A stretch of 43,513 nucleotides of DNA from an uncultured Pseudoxanthomonas sp. (GTDB lineage Bacteria > Pseudomonadota > Gammaproteobacteria > Xanthomonadales > Xanthomonadaceae): NCBI GenBank assembly GCA_946886405.1, contig CAMPIO010000023.1, positions 1 to 43,513 on the forward strand. The letters run 5' to 3'. Under the pieces are notes generated by a model that saw nothing but the letters and a program-made list of their open reading frames with translations, had not been told where the DNA came from and searched no databases. Shown here piece after piece: positions 1 to 9,993 of this stretch (its first letter is position 1; each line of letters starts with the position of its first letter). Made by a program: the position numbers and the translations under genes.

Positions 1-496
1 GCGCGTTGATCGCGCGCACGCCCACGTCCAGCGGTTGGGTGATGGGTTCACGGGAAAGGGGATTGATCGCCATGCCGGCGAGGCTGACGCTGCCCTCCGC
101 GCGGATCGGGCCCCGGCCGTCGAGCGGCACGCCATCGCTGTCGATGACGCGACCCAGCAGGCCTTCGCCGACTTCCACGCCACCCCGGCGGCGCGAAGGT
201 ACGACGCGCGCGTTGGGCAGCAGGCCGTGCAGTTCGGCGCTGGGCATCAGGTAGGTGCGTTCGCCGGAGAAACCGACGACTTCCGCATCCACCCAGCCGC
301 CGTCGACGACTTCGACCTTGCAGGTGGCGCCCATCGGCGCTTCGCAGCCGATGGCTTCCAGGGTAAGTCCGACGGCGCGGCGCAGGATACCTTCGCGGAT
401 CAGGCCGCGACCGCCGAGTTCGGGATTGATCTGCGACAGGCGCGCGGACAGGCGCAGGTCGCGGGCGGTCAGCCACTCCAGCGGTTGCGCACTCAT
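1..496 (-). CDS. fliI: FliI, flagellar export ATPase (partial, N-terminal part only)
   Basis: FliI is the cytoplasmic ATPase of the flagellar type III export apparatus, working with FliH and FliJ. About 165 residues are visible; the gene continues past the left edge, so the Walker motifs are not in view. The translated start reads MSAQPLEWLTARDL, followed by the beta-barrel N-terminal domain (VVGFSGERTYLMP, near residues 70-85) and the GLLGRVIDSDGVPLDGRGPI stretch typical of F1/FliI-type ATPases. The start ATG overlaps the fliH stop in an ATGA, indicating translational coupling at the end of the fliE-F-G-H-I run. Family assignment is firm from the N-domain and the context; catalytic competence cannot be judged. 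Confidence 0.93.
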   Translation of the reverse strand, partial: MSAQPLEWLTARDLRLSARLSQINPELGGRGLIREGILRRAVGLTLEAIGCEAPMGATCKVEVVDGGWVDAEVVGFSGERTYLMPSAELHGLLPNARVVPSRRRGGVEVGEGLLGRVIDSDGVPLDGRGPIRAEGSVSLAGMAINPLSREPITQPLDVGVRAINA

Positions 497-1110
497 GCGC
501 GTGCACCGCGGTTGAGTACCGTTTCCAGCGCGCCGCGCAGGCGCGCTTCCAAAGTGCCGTCGATGCGCACGCTTTCGGCATGCACGCGCAGGTCGCCGCG
601 GCTGAGCGAGGTGTCCGCAGTGAGGCGGGTATGCGCGGTCATCGCCAGCACCGGCGTCAGCGCCGCGATGTCGTCCGGGTGCAGGCGCAGTTCGACCTCG
701 CGCTGCGAACCGCCGACCGCGTCCAGCGCGGAGGTGGCCAGTTCCTGCAGCAGGACCGGATCGGTCTGGTAGGCGCGGCCGACCAGCGCGCCGGCGATGC
801 GCACGGCGAGCTCGGACAACGCGGCGATGACTTCGTTCTCCAGGCGGTCGAGCGGGCGCGAGAAATTGTCGAGGATGCCCTCCATCTGCGCGGCGAGGCG
901 GCGCACCTCGGCCTGGCCCTGGGCGAATCCTTCGGCATGGCCTTCGGCAAGACCGCGATCCAGGCCTTCGCGATAGGCCGCGTCCTGGATGGCCTGGATC
1001 TCTTCCAGCGTCGGCGGTACCAGAGGCGGCGCATCCTGTTCGGTGGTGGCAGCGGACACCACCACGTCGAGCGGTGCCGGCATCCAGCGCAGCGGCGACG
1101 GCGCGCTCAT
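493..1110 (-). CDS. fliH: FliH, export ATPase regulator/stator
   Basis: This 205-residue protein matches FliH, the dimeric negative regulator and peripheral stalk of the FliI ATPase. Residues about 49-65 hold a run of glycine-spaced repeats (GLDRG, AEGHAEG, AQG), the AxxxG/GxxxG helix that is a hallmark of FliH. The C-terminal half (about 110-205) resembles the FliH/YscL domain that binds FliI. The first 40 residues are proline- and alanine-rich and probably disordered; the FliI-binding tip of FliH is expected there. It overlaps fliG by four bases (ATGA) upstream and fliI by four bases downstream, so the three are probably translated in a coupled way. Confidence 0.92.
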   Translation of the reverse strand: MSAPSPLRWMPAPLDVVVSAATTEQDAPPLVPPTLEEIQAIQDAAYREGLDRGLAEGHAEGFAQGQAEVRRLAAQMEGILDNFSRPLDRLENEVIAALSELAVRIAGALVGRAYQTDPVLLQELATSALDAVGGSQREVELRLHPDDIAALTPVLAMTAHTRLTADTSLSRGDLRVHAESVRIDGTLEARLRGALETVLNRGARA

Positions 1111-2117
1111 ACCATCTCCTCGGCGCTGGCGGTGAGGGCGATGACGCCCTGGTCAGCGAGGCGGCGCACGATGGCGAGGATTTCCTTCTGCGCGCCTTCC
1201 ACGTCGGACAGGCGCACGGGACCGCGTGCCTCCATGTCTTCGAGCAGGATCTGCGCGGCGCGCTGCGACATGTTGCGGGTGATCTTTTCCTTCACCTTGG
1301 CATCGGCACCGCGCAGGGCCAGGCCCAGGCGGTCGTTCGGGACTTCACGCAGCAGTGCCTGCAGCTCGCGGTCGCCGAGTTCGGCGAGGTTGTCGAACAC
1401 GAACATCAGGTCCTGGATGCGCGCGCCGAGGTCGGCATCGACCTGCGTGATGCTGCCCAGGATCACCTGGTCCTGTCCCGAATCCATGAAATTGAGGATG
1501 TTCGCGGCCACCTTCACCCCGCCGATGCTGGAGGCCTTGAGGTTCTGGTTGCCGGCGAACTGGCGCTCCATGATCTCGTTGAGCTCGTTCAACGCGTTCG
1601 GCGGGATGCCATCCAGCGTGGCGATGCGCAGCAGCACGTCGGTACGGGTGCGCTCGGGCAGCAGCTTGAGCGTGTCGGCGGCCTGGTCGCTGTCCAGGTG
1701 GGCCAGCACGATGGCGATGATCTGCGGGTGCTCGTTGCGCACCAGGTCGGAGATCGCGCGCGGGTCCATCCACTTCAGCGTGTCCAGGCCGGTGGTGTTG
1801 CGGCCCAGCAGGATGCGGTCGATCAGGCCACCGGCCTTGTCTTCGCCCAGTGCCTGCACCAGTACCTTGCGCACGTAGTCGTCGGCGCCCATGCCCAGCG
1901 AGGTCTGCTTGTCGAGCGCCTCGCCGAAGGTGGCCATCACCTGCATCACCTGCTCGCGGCTGATGCCGGAGATGGTGGCCATGGCGATGCCGAGCTTCTG
2001 CACCTCCTTGGCGTTCATGTGCTTGAGCACCTCGGCGGCGTCTTCCTCGCCGAGGGAGAGCAGCAGCACGGCGGCGCGCTGCACGCCGGTCAGCGTGTTG
2101 TCCTGTGCGTTATTCAT
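1107..2117 (-). CDS. fliG: FliG, flagellar motor switch protein
   Basis: FliG (336 residues) is the C-ring rotor protein that binds FliF with its N domain, FliM with its middle domain and the MotA stator with its C domain. The middle-domain EHPQ motif is at residues 129-132 and is followed by the expected hydrophobic helix. The C-terminal domain includes a charged helix (KVKEKITRNMSQRAA) that carries the torque-generating residues, then LLEDMEARGPVRLSDVE, which is highly typical. Length is normal. The start overlaps the fliF stop by eight bases, and the stop overlaps fliH. No anomaly was seen. Confidence 0.97.
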   Translation of the reverse strand: MNNAQDNTLTGVQRAAVLLLSLGEEDAAEVLKHMNAKEVQKLGIAMATISGISREQVMQVMATFGEALDKQTSLGMGADDYVRKVLVQALGEDKAGGLIDRILLGRNTTGLDTLKWMDPRAISDLVRNEHPQIIAIVLAHLDSDQAADTLKLLPERTRTDVLLRIATLDGIPPNALNELNEIMERQFAGNQNLKASSIGGVKVAANILNFMDSGQDQVILGSITQVDADLGARIQDLMFVFDNLAELGDRELQALLREVPNDRLGLALRGADAKVKEKITRNMSQRAAQILLEDMEARGPVRLSDVEGAQKEILAIVRRLADQGVIALTASAEEMV

Positions 2118-3777
2118 CGTTGGCCACCCAGTCCTTCACCACCTGCGCGACCTGTTTGGAATCGGTCTTCACCGCTTCGCGCGCCTGGCGCAGGCGATCT
2201 TCATAGGCATCGGAGGGCAGGGCGCGCATCGGCGGCAGCTGGTCGTGCGAGAGCGTGGCGACCACGCCGTCCTCGTCTTCTTCGTCCACCACGCTGACGT
2301 CGATACCGTCATCGTCGTCGCGCTTGTGCTTCGCGGCGGGATTGATGATCTGGCGCATGGCCGGGCGCAGGACGCCGAACAGCAGTGCGACGACCACCAG
2401 CGCGCCCAGACCGTAGCGCGCGATGTCGCGCACCATCGGGTTGTGCAGCCACGGGCTTTCCCAGAACGGCACGTCGACCGGCGCTTCGGTTTCGCGCACG
2501 AACGGCGCGTTCATCACCGACACCGAGTCGCCGCGCGCGGCGTCGAAACCGACGGCTTCCTTCACCAGCGCTTCGATGCGGGCCAGGGTGGCGGCGTCCA
2601 GCGCGGTCATGACGACCTTGCCGTTCTCGCCGGTGCGCGGTACGTGGTCGACCAGCACGGCCGCGGTGACGCGGCGCACGCGGCCGGCGGGCTGGCGCGT
2701 GTGCTGCAGCGTGCGGTCCATTTCGAAGTTGCGCGTGGCGCTGCTGCTGGTCTCCACCGGCGCGGCGGGATTCGCGGCGGCGGCGGCATTCGGACCCGGC
2801 GGGGTGTTGCTGGTCGCGCCCGGCACGCCTTCGGGACCGGTGCCGGCGACGCTGTTCTGGCTGACCTGCTCGCTGCGGATCTTGGCGGGATCGTTGGCGA
2901 AGGTTTCGCGGGCTTCCTCGGTGACCGAGAAGTCCATGTCCACCGCGACTTCGGCATTGACGCGGCCGGGGCCGGTCAGCGGCTCCAGCAGTTCGCGGAT
3001 GCGATCGTTGAACGAGGTCTCCAGCTTGCGCACGCGCTCGAACTGGGCGGCGTTCAGCGCGGCCTCGCTGTTCGGGTCGCTGATGGTCAGCATGCGGCCG
3101 CTCTGGTCGACCACGGTGACGCGCTCCGGCGCCAGGTCGGGGATCGACGAGGACACCAGGTGCACGATGGCGTCCACCTGGTTGCGTTCCAGCATCGCGC
3201 CCGAGCGCAGGTCGAGCACCACGGACGCGCTGGCGACTTCCCGCTGGCGGGTGAAGGCGGACGGCTTGGGAATGGCGAGATGCACGCGCGCATCGCGCAC
3301 CGGGCGCAGCGTGGTGATGGTGCGCACGAGTTCGGTTTCCAGCGCATGCTGGTAGCGCGCGTTCTCGACGAACTGGCTGACGCCGAAGCCCGGATCGCGC
3401 TCCATCATCTCGAAGCCGAGGCGGCCGCTTTCGGCCAGTCCGGCACTGGCGAGCTTCAGGCGGGCGTCGTGCAGGTTTTCTTCCGGCACCGAGATCGCGC
3501 CGCTCGCCTGGTCCAACTGGAACGGGATCTGCGCGGCGCGCAGCATGTCGGTGGCTTCGGCGGTGGCCTTGGCATCCAGGCCGGTGTAGAGCGGGGTGTA
3601 GGCAGGCTTCTGCGACCAGAAGAACACCATCATGCCGACCGCGACCGCGCCGGCGATCAGCAGCAGCGTGCCCATCTGCTTGAACACGCGTGCGTCCTGC
3701 ATCTTGGTCAGCGCCGCGCCGGCCTTGTCGGCGGTCAGCGATTCCTTCAGGGCTTCCTTGGACAGCGTGAGGGCCAT
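2110..3777 (-). CDS. fliF: FliF, flagellar MS-ring protein
   Basis: FliF (555 residues) forms the MS ring in the inner membrane and the base of the export gate. One transmembrane segment lies at about residues 35-55 (TLLLIAGAVAVGMMVFF) and a second near 450-470 (GLGALVVVALLFGVLRPAM). Between them is the YscJ/FliF ring-building region, with YTPLYTGLD and the ERDPGFGVSQF block, and a low-complexity Pro/Ala-rich linker at about 310-345. The acidic C-terminal tail ending VVKDWVANDE is the FliG-binding segment. No clear Shine-Dalgarno sequence precedes the chosen ATG, although the conserved N-terminus supports it. It follows fliE by 47 bases in the same transcription unit. Confidence 0.96.
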   Translation of the reverse strand: MALTLSKEALKESLTADKAGAALTKMQDARVFKQMGTLLLIAGAVAVGMMVFFWSQKPAYTPLYTGLDAKATAEATDMLRAAQIPFQLDQASGAISVPEENLHDARLKLASAGLAESGRLGFEMMERDPGFGVSQFVENARYQHALETELVRTITTLRPVRDARVHLAIPKPSAFTRQREVASASVVLDLRSGAMLERNQVDAIVHLVSSSIPDLAPERVTVVDQSGRMLTISDPNSEAALNAAQFERVRKLETSFNDRIRELLEPLTGPGRVNAEVAVDMDFSVTEEARETFANDPAKIRSEQVSQNSVAGTGPEGVPGATSNTPPGPNAAAAANPAAPVETSSSATRNFEMDRTLQHTRQPAGRVRRVTAAVLVDHVPRTGENGKVVMTALDAATLARIEALVKEAVGFDAARGDSVSVMNAPFVRETEAPVDVPFWESPWLHNPMVRDIARYGLGALVVVALLFGVLRPAMRQIINPAAKHKRDDDDGIDVSVVDEEDEDGVVATLSHDQLPPMRALPSDAYEDRLRQAREAVKTDSKQVAQVVKDWVANDE

Positions 3778-3824
3778 GGCGACGGGTCGGTTCTAGGAGA
3801 AGGAAAGGGAGGGTGCGCGCCGCA

Positions 3825-4184
3825 TCACAGCGGCATGTTCATGACGTCCTGGTAGGCCTGCACCAGGCGGTTGCGCACTTCAACGGTGGCGCGGAAGGCG
3901 ACCTGCGACTGCTGCGCGGCCACCATCACCCGGGCCAGGTCGGCGCGCGGATCGCCCAGTTCGAAGGCCTGCGCCAGCGCACCAGACGTCTTCTGCGCGT
4001 TGTTCACGCCTTCCAGCGCGTTCTGCAGGGTGTCGCCGAAGCTGGGCGCCTTGATGCCCGGTTGCTCCAGCCCCACCCGGCCCGGGCCGATGGCATCCGG
4101 GTTCGGCATCGGCTCCAGCGCGCGGGTACCGACCTGGTGCTGGTAGCTGCGGATCTGCGAGAGGATGGAAGTGACGTCGGACAT
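3825..4184 (-). CDS. fliE: FliE, hook-basal body complex protein
   Basis: FliE (119 residues) sits between the MS ring and the proximal rod and is the first rod component exported. The C-terminal half is diagnostic: a helix with QSQVAFRATVEVRNRLVQAYQDVMNMP, the standard FliE ending. Residues about 50-75 match the conserved SFGDTLQNALEGVN helix. The N-terminus (MSDVTSILSQIRSYQHQV) is typical of xanthomonad FliE. It is the first gene of the fliE-fliF-fliG-fliH-fliI run and is preceded by a strong sigma-54 promoter at 4225-4240. Confidence 0.96.
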   Translation of the reverse strand: MSDVTSILSQIRSYQHQVGTRALEPMPNPDAIGPGRVGLEQPGIKAPSFGDTLQNALEGVNNAQKTSGALAQAFELGDPRADLARVMVAAQQSQVAFRATVEVRNRLVQAYQDVMNMPL

Positions 4185-4224
4185 GGGCGGGTGCTTCGGT
4201 CGTCAGGTGTCTTGCGTAGTCAGC

Positions 4225-4240
4225 TGCAAGACCCGTGCCG
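4225..4240 (-). promoter_or_regulatory. Sigma-54 (RpoN) promoter for the fliE operon
   Basis: On the minus strand the sequence reads CGGCACGGGTCTTGCA. It matches the -24/-12 consensus TGGCACG-N4-TTGCA with exact GG-N10-GC spacing and only the first base off. It lies about 40 bases upstream of the fliE start, in the gap between fleQ and fliE. With rpoN and fleQ just upstream, this is the expected FleQ/RpoN-dependent promoter for fliEFGHI. Confidence 0.85.
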
Positions 4241-4260
4241 GAAACCGCGCCCGGGGCCAG

Positions 4261-5722
<1,462 letters not shown>

Positions 5723-5730
<8 letters not shown>

Positions 5731-6103
5731 GGCGGCGGTCTTTGAATTTTTCGAGGATGGGCAAGACTTCCTGGATGTAGGAAAGCTTGCTGACGAAGTC
5801 GTCGGCACCGGCGCGCATCGCGTGTTCGCGGTGCTCGGCGTCGTCGAAGTGGCTGGCGATCACGATGAAAGGCGGTGCGTCCTGCGTCTTGATCAGGCGG
5901 GTGGCCTGCAGCCCGCCCATTTCCGGCATGGCGAGGTCCATCAGCACCACGTCCGGACGCAGGGTCTCCGAGCGTTCGATGGCCTCCAGGCCGTTGCTGG
6001 CGCGGCCCACGATGTCCAGCCACTCCACCTTGCGCAGGTGGCGCAGGGCGGCGTTGATGAAACCTTCGTGGTCGTCCACCAGCAGTACGGTGATCTTGCT
6101 CAT
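5723..6103 (-). CDS. Stand-alone receiver-domain response regulator (CheY-like)
   Basis: This 126-residue protein is a single receiver domain with no output domain. The acidic pocket is D10-D11, the phosphoacceptor is D56 in VVLMDLAMP, the switch serine is S84 (VIASHF) and the conserved lysine is K106 (DFVSK). All catalytic residues are therefore present. It sits between rpoN (16-base gap upstream) and fleQ (eight-base overlap downstream), so it is probably made together with both. Because the receiver-like domain of FleQ appears unable to be phosphorylated, this protein could supply a phospho-signal to the same circuit; that is inference. No cognate kinase gene is adjacent. Confidence 0.85.
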
Positions 6104-6118
6104 TGCGGTCGCGCTCCG

Positions 6119-7543
6119 TTATCCAGCCTTGGCCAAGACGGATACGGTAGCGCGTCGGCGTTCCCGGGCGGGAGCGATATCGAGCTGTTCCCGGTATTTC
6201 GCCACCGTTCTGCGGGCGATATGGATGCCCTGGCGGGCCAGCAGGCCGGCGATGGCCTCATCGGCCAGCGGCTTGCCGGCCGGCTCGGCGTCGATCAGGC
6301 GGCGCACCATGGCGCGCACGGCCGGGCCGGACACGTTGGCGCCTTCCAGGCGCACGGCGAAGAAGTGCTTCAGCTCGAACGTACCCCGCGGGGTCTGCAT
6401 GTACTTGCCGGTGGTGATGCGCGAGATGGTCGACTCGTGCATGCCGATGGTGTCGGCGATTTCCTTCAGCGTCAGCGGGGCCATCGCTTCGTCGCCCTGG
6501 GTCAGGAAACCCGCCTGGCGCTCGACGATGGCGCGGGCGGTGCGCAGCAGCGTGTCGTAGCGGATCGAGAGGCCGCGGGTCAGCCAGCGCGCTTCCTGCA
6601 GCAGCTCGCGCAGCTTGCCGGCGCCTTCGGAGGCTTCTGCCTGGTCCAGTGCGCGCTCCTGCATCGGATTGACCCGCACGCGCGGCGTGGTCGCCGGGTT
6701 CAGGGCCACGCGCCAGGCGCAGTCGGCATGCCAAGCGACCACGTCCGGGACGATGTAGCCGGTCGGTGCCGGCGCCAGCGACGCGCCGGGGCGGGCGTCC
6801 AGCGACAGCACCAGGCGCACGCCTTCCATGACCTGGTCCAGCTCCAAGTCCAGCAGGCGGGCGAGGGCGTCGTATTCATGCGCGGCCAGCAGCGCCATGC
6901 CGTCGGTGACGATGCGGCGTGCGACGTGGCGGGCCGGCACGCGTCCCTGCAGGCAGTCCAGCTGCACCAGCAGGCATTCGCGCACGTCGGCGGCGGTCAG
7001 GCCGGGAAACTCGCCGCGCAGCAGGCGATCGCGCAGGGCGAGTGCCGCGCCGGTGGTGAGGTCGAAGCGGGCCGACGCGAGCAGCGCCAGCGTTTCCGGT
7101 GCCTGCTCCAGGTAACCGGCATCGTTGGTGTGTTCCAGCCAGAACGCGACCACGTCGAGTGCGCGGTCGTCCAGTTCCAGCGCCAGGCGATCGAGTACGC
7201 GCACGTGCGGGTCGCTGGATTCGCCGGCTTCGACGCGCTGCATGCGGTCTTCGTCGCCCTCCTGCCAGCCGGCACCGGGGACGTCCCACAGGCTGGATTC
7301 GGGCAGTTCGTCGAAGGCGGCGGTTTCCAGTGTGGCCACGTCCTGCGCGGGCAACACCTCGATCTCGGCGGTCTGGTCGGCGTCGTGGGTTTCCTCGACT
7401 TCCAGCAGCGGATTGAGGTCCAACGCGCGGCGCACTTCCATTTCCAGCTGCAGGCCGTCCAGCTGAAGCAGCCGGATCGACTGCAGCAGTTGCGGCGTCA
7501 GGTGGAGTTGCTGGCCGAGCTGTGTGGAAAGTCCCGTCTTCAT
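6119..7543 (-). CDS. rpoN: RNA polymerase sigma-54 factor
   Basis: RpoN (474 residues) directs RNA polymerase to -24/-12 promoters. Region I is clear (MKTGLSTQLGQQLHLTPQLL...), followed by an acidic region II around residues 50-110. The C-terminal RpoN box reads ARRTVAKYREQL, which recognises the -24 element; the helix-turn-helix with HESTISRITTGKY precedes it. The ATG at 7543 is preferred over the in-frame ATG at 7552 because a GGGG Shine-Dalgarno-like run is nine bases away. Location inside the flagellar cluster next to fleQ suggests the dedicated flagellar copy (rpoN2 in Xanthomonas). The tail after the RpoN box (about 18 residues) is slightly longer than usual. Confidence 0.95.
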   Translation of the reverse strand: MKTGLSTQLGQQLHLTPQLLQSIRLLQLDGLQLEMEVRRALDLNPLLEVEETHDADQTAEIEVLPAQDVATLETAAFDELPESSLWDVPGAGWQEGDEDRMQRVEAGESSDPHVRVLDRLALELDDRALDVVAFWLEHTNDAGYLEQAPETLALLASARFDLTTGAALALRDRLLRGEFPGLTAADVRECLLVQLDCLQGRVPARHVARRIVTDGMALLAAHEYDALARLLDLELDQVMEGVRLVLSLDARPGASLAPAPTGYIVPDVVAWHADCAWRVALNPATTPRVRVNPMQERALDQAEASEGAGKLRELLQEARWLTRGLSIRYDTLLRTARAIVERQAGFLTQGDEAMAPLTLKEIADTIGMHESTISRITTGKYMQTPRGTFELKHFFAVRLEGANVSGPAVRAMVRRLIDAEPAGKPLADEAIAGLLARQGIHIARRTVAKYREQLDIAPARERRRATVSVLAKAG

Positions 7544-7618
7544 TCCCGTCATCCCCGATTCGATGGCGTGCCGTGGTCGGCTTCACATCGTGTTGACACT
7601 GTGCGGGGCGGGTGACGG

Positions 7619-7660
7619 AAAAAAAATCAGGGCGTTTCTGGTTCTGCTGCGGGCACGCCC
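7619..7660 (-). terminator. Rho-independent terminator after the response regulator gene
   Basis: On the minus strand GGGCGT pairs with ACGCCC (six base pairs) across a 19-base loop and is followed by TGA and a run of eight T. It lies downstream of the NarL-type regulator and upstream of rpoN, and would separate those transcripts. The stem is short and the loop long, so efficiency is uncertain. A perfect 12-base palindrome (ACGGAATTCCGT) lies nearby at about 7735-7746. Confidence 0.5.
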
Positions 7661-7781
7661 CACGTGGCGTCAGGGTTTCCCCTACGACGTCGGTTCAATG
7701 GCGGAGAAGGGCGCCCCGGGAGGCGCTGCGATCACGGAATTCCGTCACGGAAAGGGCGTCGCCCCCGTACTCCTGCAAGGC

Positions 7782-8414
7782 TCAGGCCAGTTCGTTCTGG
7801 TGGCGTGCGGCGAGCAGCAGCAGATCGTTGGCGCGGCGGCAGCCCAGTGATTCCATCATCCGCGCGCGGTGCGTTTCGACGGTCTTGACGCTGATACCGA
7901 GCTGCGCCGCGATTTCCTTGCTGCTCATGCCGCTGCCCAGCTGACGCAGGATCTCGCGCTGCCGCGGCGACAACGCGGCAATACCGGTCGGGCGTTGCGG
8001 ATTGAGCATCGGCGCCAGCATCTTCGACGACACCTGCGGGCTCAGGAACACCTGGCCGTCGGCCGCCGCACGCAGGGCGAGTTCCAGTTCCATCGGTGCG
8101 GCTTCCTTGACCACGAAGCCGGCGCAACCGCGGTCGAGCGCCACGCGCACCTGGGTGGGATCGTTGTGCATCGACATCATCACCACGCGCGTCTGCGGCA
8201 GCGAATCGCGCAGCAGGGGCAGCAGGTCCAGGCCGCTGCGATCGGGCAGCGACAGGTCCAGCAGGATCAGGTCGGGGCGGTGGATGGCCGCCATGTCGAG
8301 CGCCTGCTGGGCATTGCAGGCTTCGGCCACGACATCGACGTCGGGCAATGCCTGGAGCAGCCGGCCGATGCCGGCACGGACCAAGGTGTGGTCGTCGACG
8401 ATGAGTACACGCAC
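7782..8414 (-). CDS. NarL/FixJ-family response regulator
   Basis: This 210-residue regulator has a receiver domain (residues 1-120) with acidic pair D7-D8, phosphoacceptor D53 (LILLDLSLP), S81 and K103. It is followed by a LuxR-type helix-turn-helix (about 145-205: LSPRQREILRQLGSGMSSKEIAAQLGIS). All phosphorylation residues are intact. The start codon is GTG (reading VRVLIVDDH), with no strong ribosome-binding site. It lies between the PilZ-like gene and rpoN in the flagellar block, so a role in motility control is likely from context only. No sensor kinase is adjacent. The target promoters cannot be inferred from this window. Confidence 0.9.
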   Translation of the reverse strand: MRVLIVDDHTLVRAGIGRLLQALPDVDVVAEACNAQQALDMAAIHRPDLILLDLSLPDRSGLDLLPLLRDSLPQTRVVMMSMHNDPTQVRVALDRGCAGFVVKEAAPMELELALRAAADGQVFLSPQVSSKMLAPMLNPQRPTGIAALSPRQREILRQLGSGMSSKEIAAQLGISVKTVETHRARMMESLGCRRANDLLLLAARHQNELA

Positions 8415-8628
8415 GGAATGAACCAGGAATATCGCGTTGCAGATTTGATGTCACGATAGCGGCGCACTGCGTGGACGCCAATTCAGAATCGCGATGGAGA
8501 AGTGAAACCACGACAGGGGTCACACTTGCGGCGTCCGTACCCTGCCGGAAATCGCGAATACCGCAACCAGGGGCTGTGATGCGTGCCCGCCCCTGGCCGG
8601 CGGAAGGGCGAGGTTGCGCGAAATGCGT

Positions 8629-9219
8629 TTACGAACGGATCGCCTGCTGGTGCTGCCTCGCCTCCGCGACCTGACGGCGGTGCAGGCGGAACAGGTGGCG
8701 GTCCATCGCTTCGGCCAACCCGGCATTCAATGCGTCGAACTGCAGCCAGTGATGGAACAGGCCCTGCGATCCTTCGACATGGTCCAGCACCGTGGCAGGG
8801 AGTTCGATCTGGTCGCTCAACCAGGTCGCCGGTTGTACGGTGACGATGCCCGGCGTGCCGACGGGGCACGCGAGTGGGGCTGCGGCATCCAGGCGCACAC
8901 CGCGATGCGACCAGCGCAGGGTGGTCACCGGCAGGGCGTCTTCGTGGCGCCGCGCAAGGCGACCGAGCAGCGACAGCACCAGGTCCAGCTTGGCCTCGAT
9001 GCGCTGCTGCGAGGGCGTGGCTTCCTTGCGTTCTTCCGGATCGTCTCCGCGGACATCTTCGGCGATGGCCAATCCCTTCAACAGCGCCTCCGAAGGCGCC
9101 TGCATCAGGGCACGGCGGCCAGCGTCGAAGCGCGCCGGCAGCACCACATCACACGTGAGTGCGCCGTCGAACAAGGCGTGCTCGGCCGGGTGCTCCACCA
9201 GGACGATCGGGGTGCTCAT
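8629..9219 (-). CDS. Atypical PilZ-like protein of the flagellar cluster
   Basis: This 196-residue protein has the layout of the tetrameric/atypical PilZ proteins found beside fliS in xanthomonads. An N-terminal segment (1-70) is followed by a heptad-rich helix at about 70-92 (QQRIEAKLDLVLSLLGRLARR), then a beta-rich domain (about 98-175). The canonical PilZ c-di-GMP motifs (RxxxR and D/NxSxxG) are not visible; the region that should hold the second reads LRWSHRGVRLDAAAP. It is therefore probably a structural or regulatory PilZ that does not bind c-di-GMP in the standard way. It starts four bases after the FliT-like gene stop. The family assignment is from layout and context, not from a profile search. 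Confidence 0.65.
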   Translation of the reverse strand: MSTPIVLVEHPAEHALFDGALTCDVVLPARFDAGRRALMQAPSEALLKGLAIAEDVRGDDPEERKEATPSQQRIEAKLDLVLSLLGRLARRHEDALPVTTLRWSHRGVRLDAAAPLACPVGTPGIVTVQPATWLSDQIELPATVLDHVEGSQGLFHHWLQFDALNAGLAEAMDRHLFRLHRRQVAEARQHQQAIRS

Positions 9220-9222
9220 GGC

Positions 9223-9528
9223 TCATCCCTCGACGACGGAAAGGTAGGCACGCGCGGCGCGGTCGGCGCGCTGCGTGGCATGCATGCGGACGCGCGCCTG
9301 TTCGCGGGCATCCTGCATGCTCTTCTGCAGCTCCAGTTGCGCGCGCAGCAGCACCGCCAGCGCGTCGTAACCGGCCGTCTTGCCGCCGTCCGCGTGCAGG
9401 AACGCGCGCACGTCGTGGTCGTGGCGATTCAGCAGGCGCTCCACGTCCTCCAGTTCTCCGGCGTGCAGCGCATGGCGCATGCCGTCCAACTGGGCGAACA
9501 GATCGTCGAGGGCCGGGGCGGTGTTCAT
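9223..9528 (-). CDS. FliT-like small helical protein downstream of fliS
   Basis: This 101-residue, predicted all-helical protein has heptad-like leucine spacing (YDALAVLLRAQLELQKSMQDAREQARVRM). Its ATG overlaps the fliS stop (ATGA). In many flagellar operons the gene after fliS is fliT, the FliD chaperone and FlhDC/FliJ-interacting regulator, and size and helix content fit. Sequence identity to FliT is too weak to recognise with confidence, so no gene symbol is given. An alternative is a lineage-specific flagellar accessory protein. Confidence 0.55.
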   Translation of the reverse strand: MNTAPALDDLFAQLDGMRHALHAGELEDVERLLNRHDHDVRAFLHADGGKTAGYDALAVLLRAQLELQKSMQDAREQARVRMHATQRADRAARAYLSVVEG

Positions 9529-9941
9529 CCTGCGGCGGCCATCGCCGGGACCTGGCGCTGCTCGTTGGGAATGGCGTTCCAGGCGGATTCGATCTCGCCC
9601 AGCAGGTCCAGCGATTCGCGCAGGGCGGCAGGATCGTTGTGCAGGTTGGCTTCGATCAGGCGGGTCTGCACGTAGTCGTAGAGGGCCGAGAGGCTGCCGG
9701 CAATCTCACCGCCCGCCTCGTGGTCGAGTGAACCGTTGAGATGGCCGATGATCGCGCTGACTTCGCCGATCGCCTTGCCCTTGCGCGCCAGGTCGCCACG
9801 GATCACGCAGGCTTCGGCCAGGCGCAGTCGCTCGCAGGCGCCCGACAGCAGCAGGGCGACCAGGCGGTGCGGATCCGCTTCCATCACCGCGCTGCTGAGG
9901 CCGGTATTGCGGTACTGCGCGGCATAGGACTGAAGTGACAT
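9525..9941 (-). CDS. fliS: FliS, flagellin export chaperone
   Basis: FliS (138 residues) binds the disordered C-terminus of flagellin in the cytoplasm and prevents premature polymerisation. The N-terminus MSLQSYAAQYRNTGLSSAVMEADPHRLVALLLSGA is diagnostic: tyrosines near the start, then the PHRLV..LL helix. The remainder is helical, as expected. The ATG at 9941 has AGGAG eight to nine bases upstream, which decides the start over longer in-frame candidates. It lies immediately after fliD and overlaps the FliT-like gene. With four flagellin genes upstream, this single chaperone must serve several client proteins whose C-termini are almost identical. Confidence 0.94.
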   Translation of the reverse strand: MSLQSYAAQYRNTGLSSAVMEADPHRLVALLLSGACERLRLAEACVIRGDLARKGKAIGEVSAIIGHLNGSLDHEAGGEIAGSLSALYDYVQTRLIEANLHNDPAALRESLDLLGEIESAWNAIPNEQRQVPAMAAAG

Positions 9942-9993
9942 TTCCCTTTCTCCTGGCAATCCGGTCGCGGGAGGCGGTCCGGATCCGCGGTGT

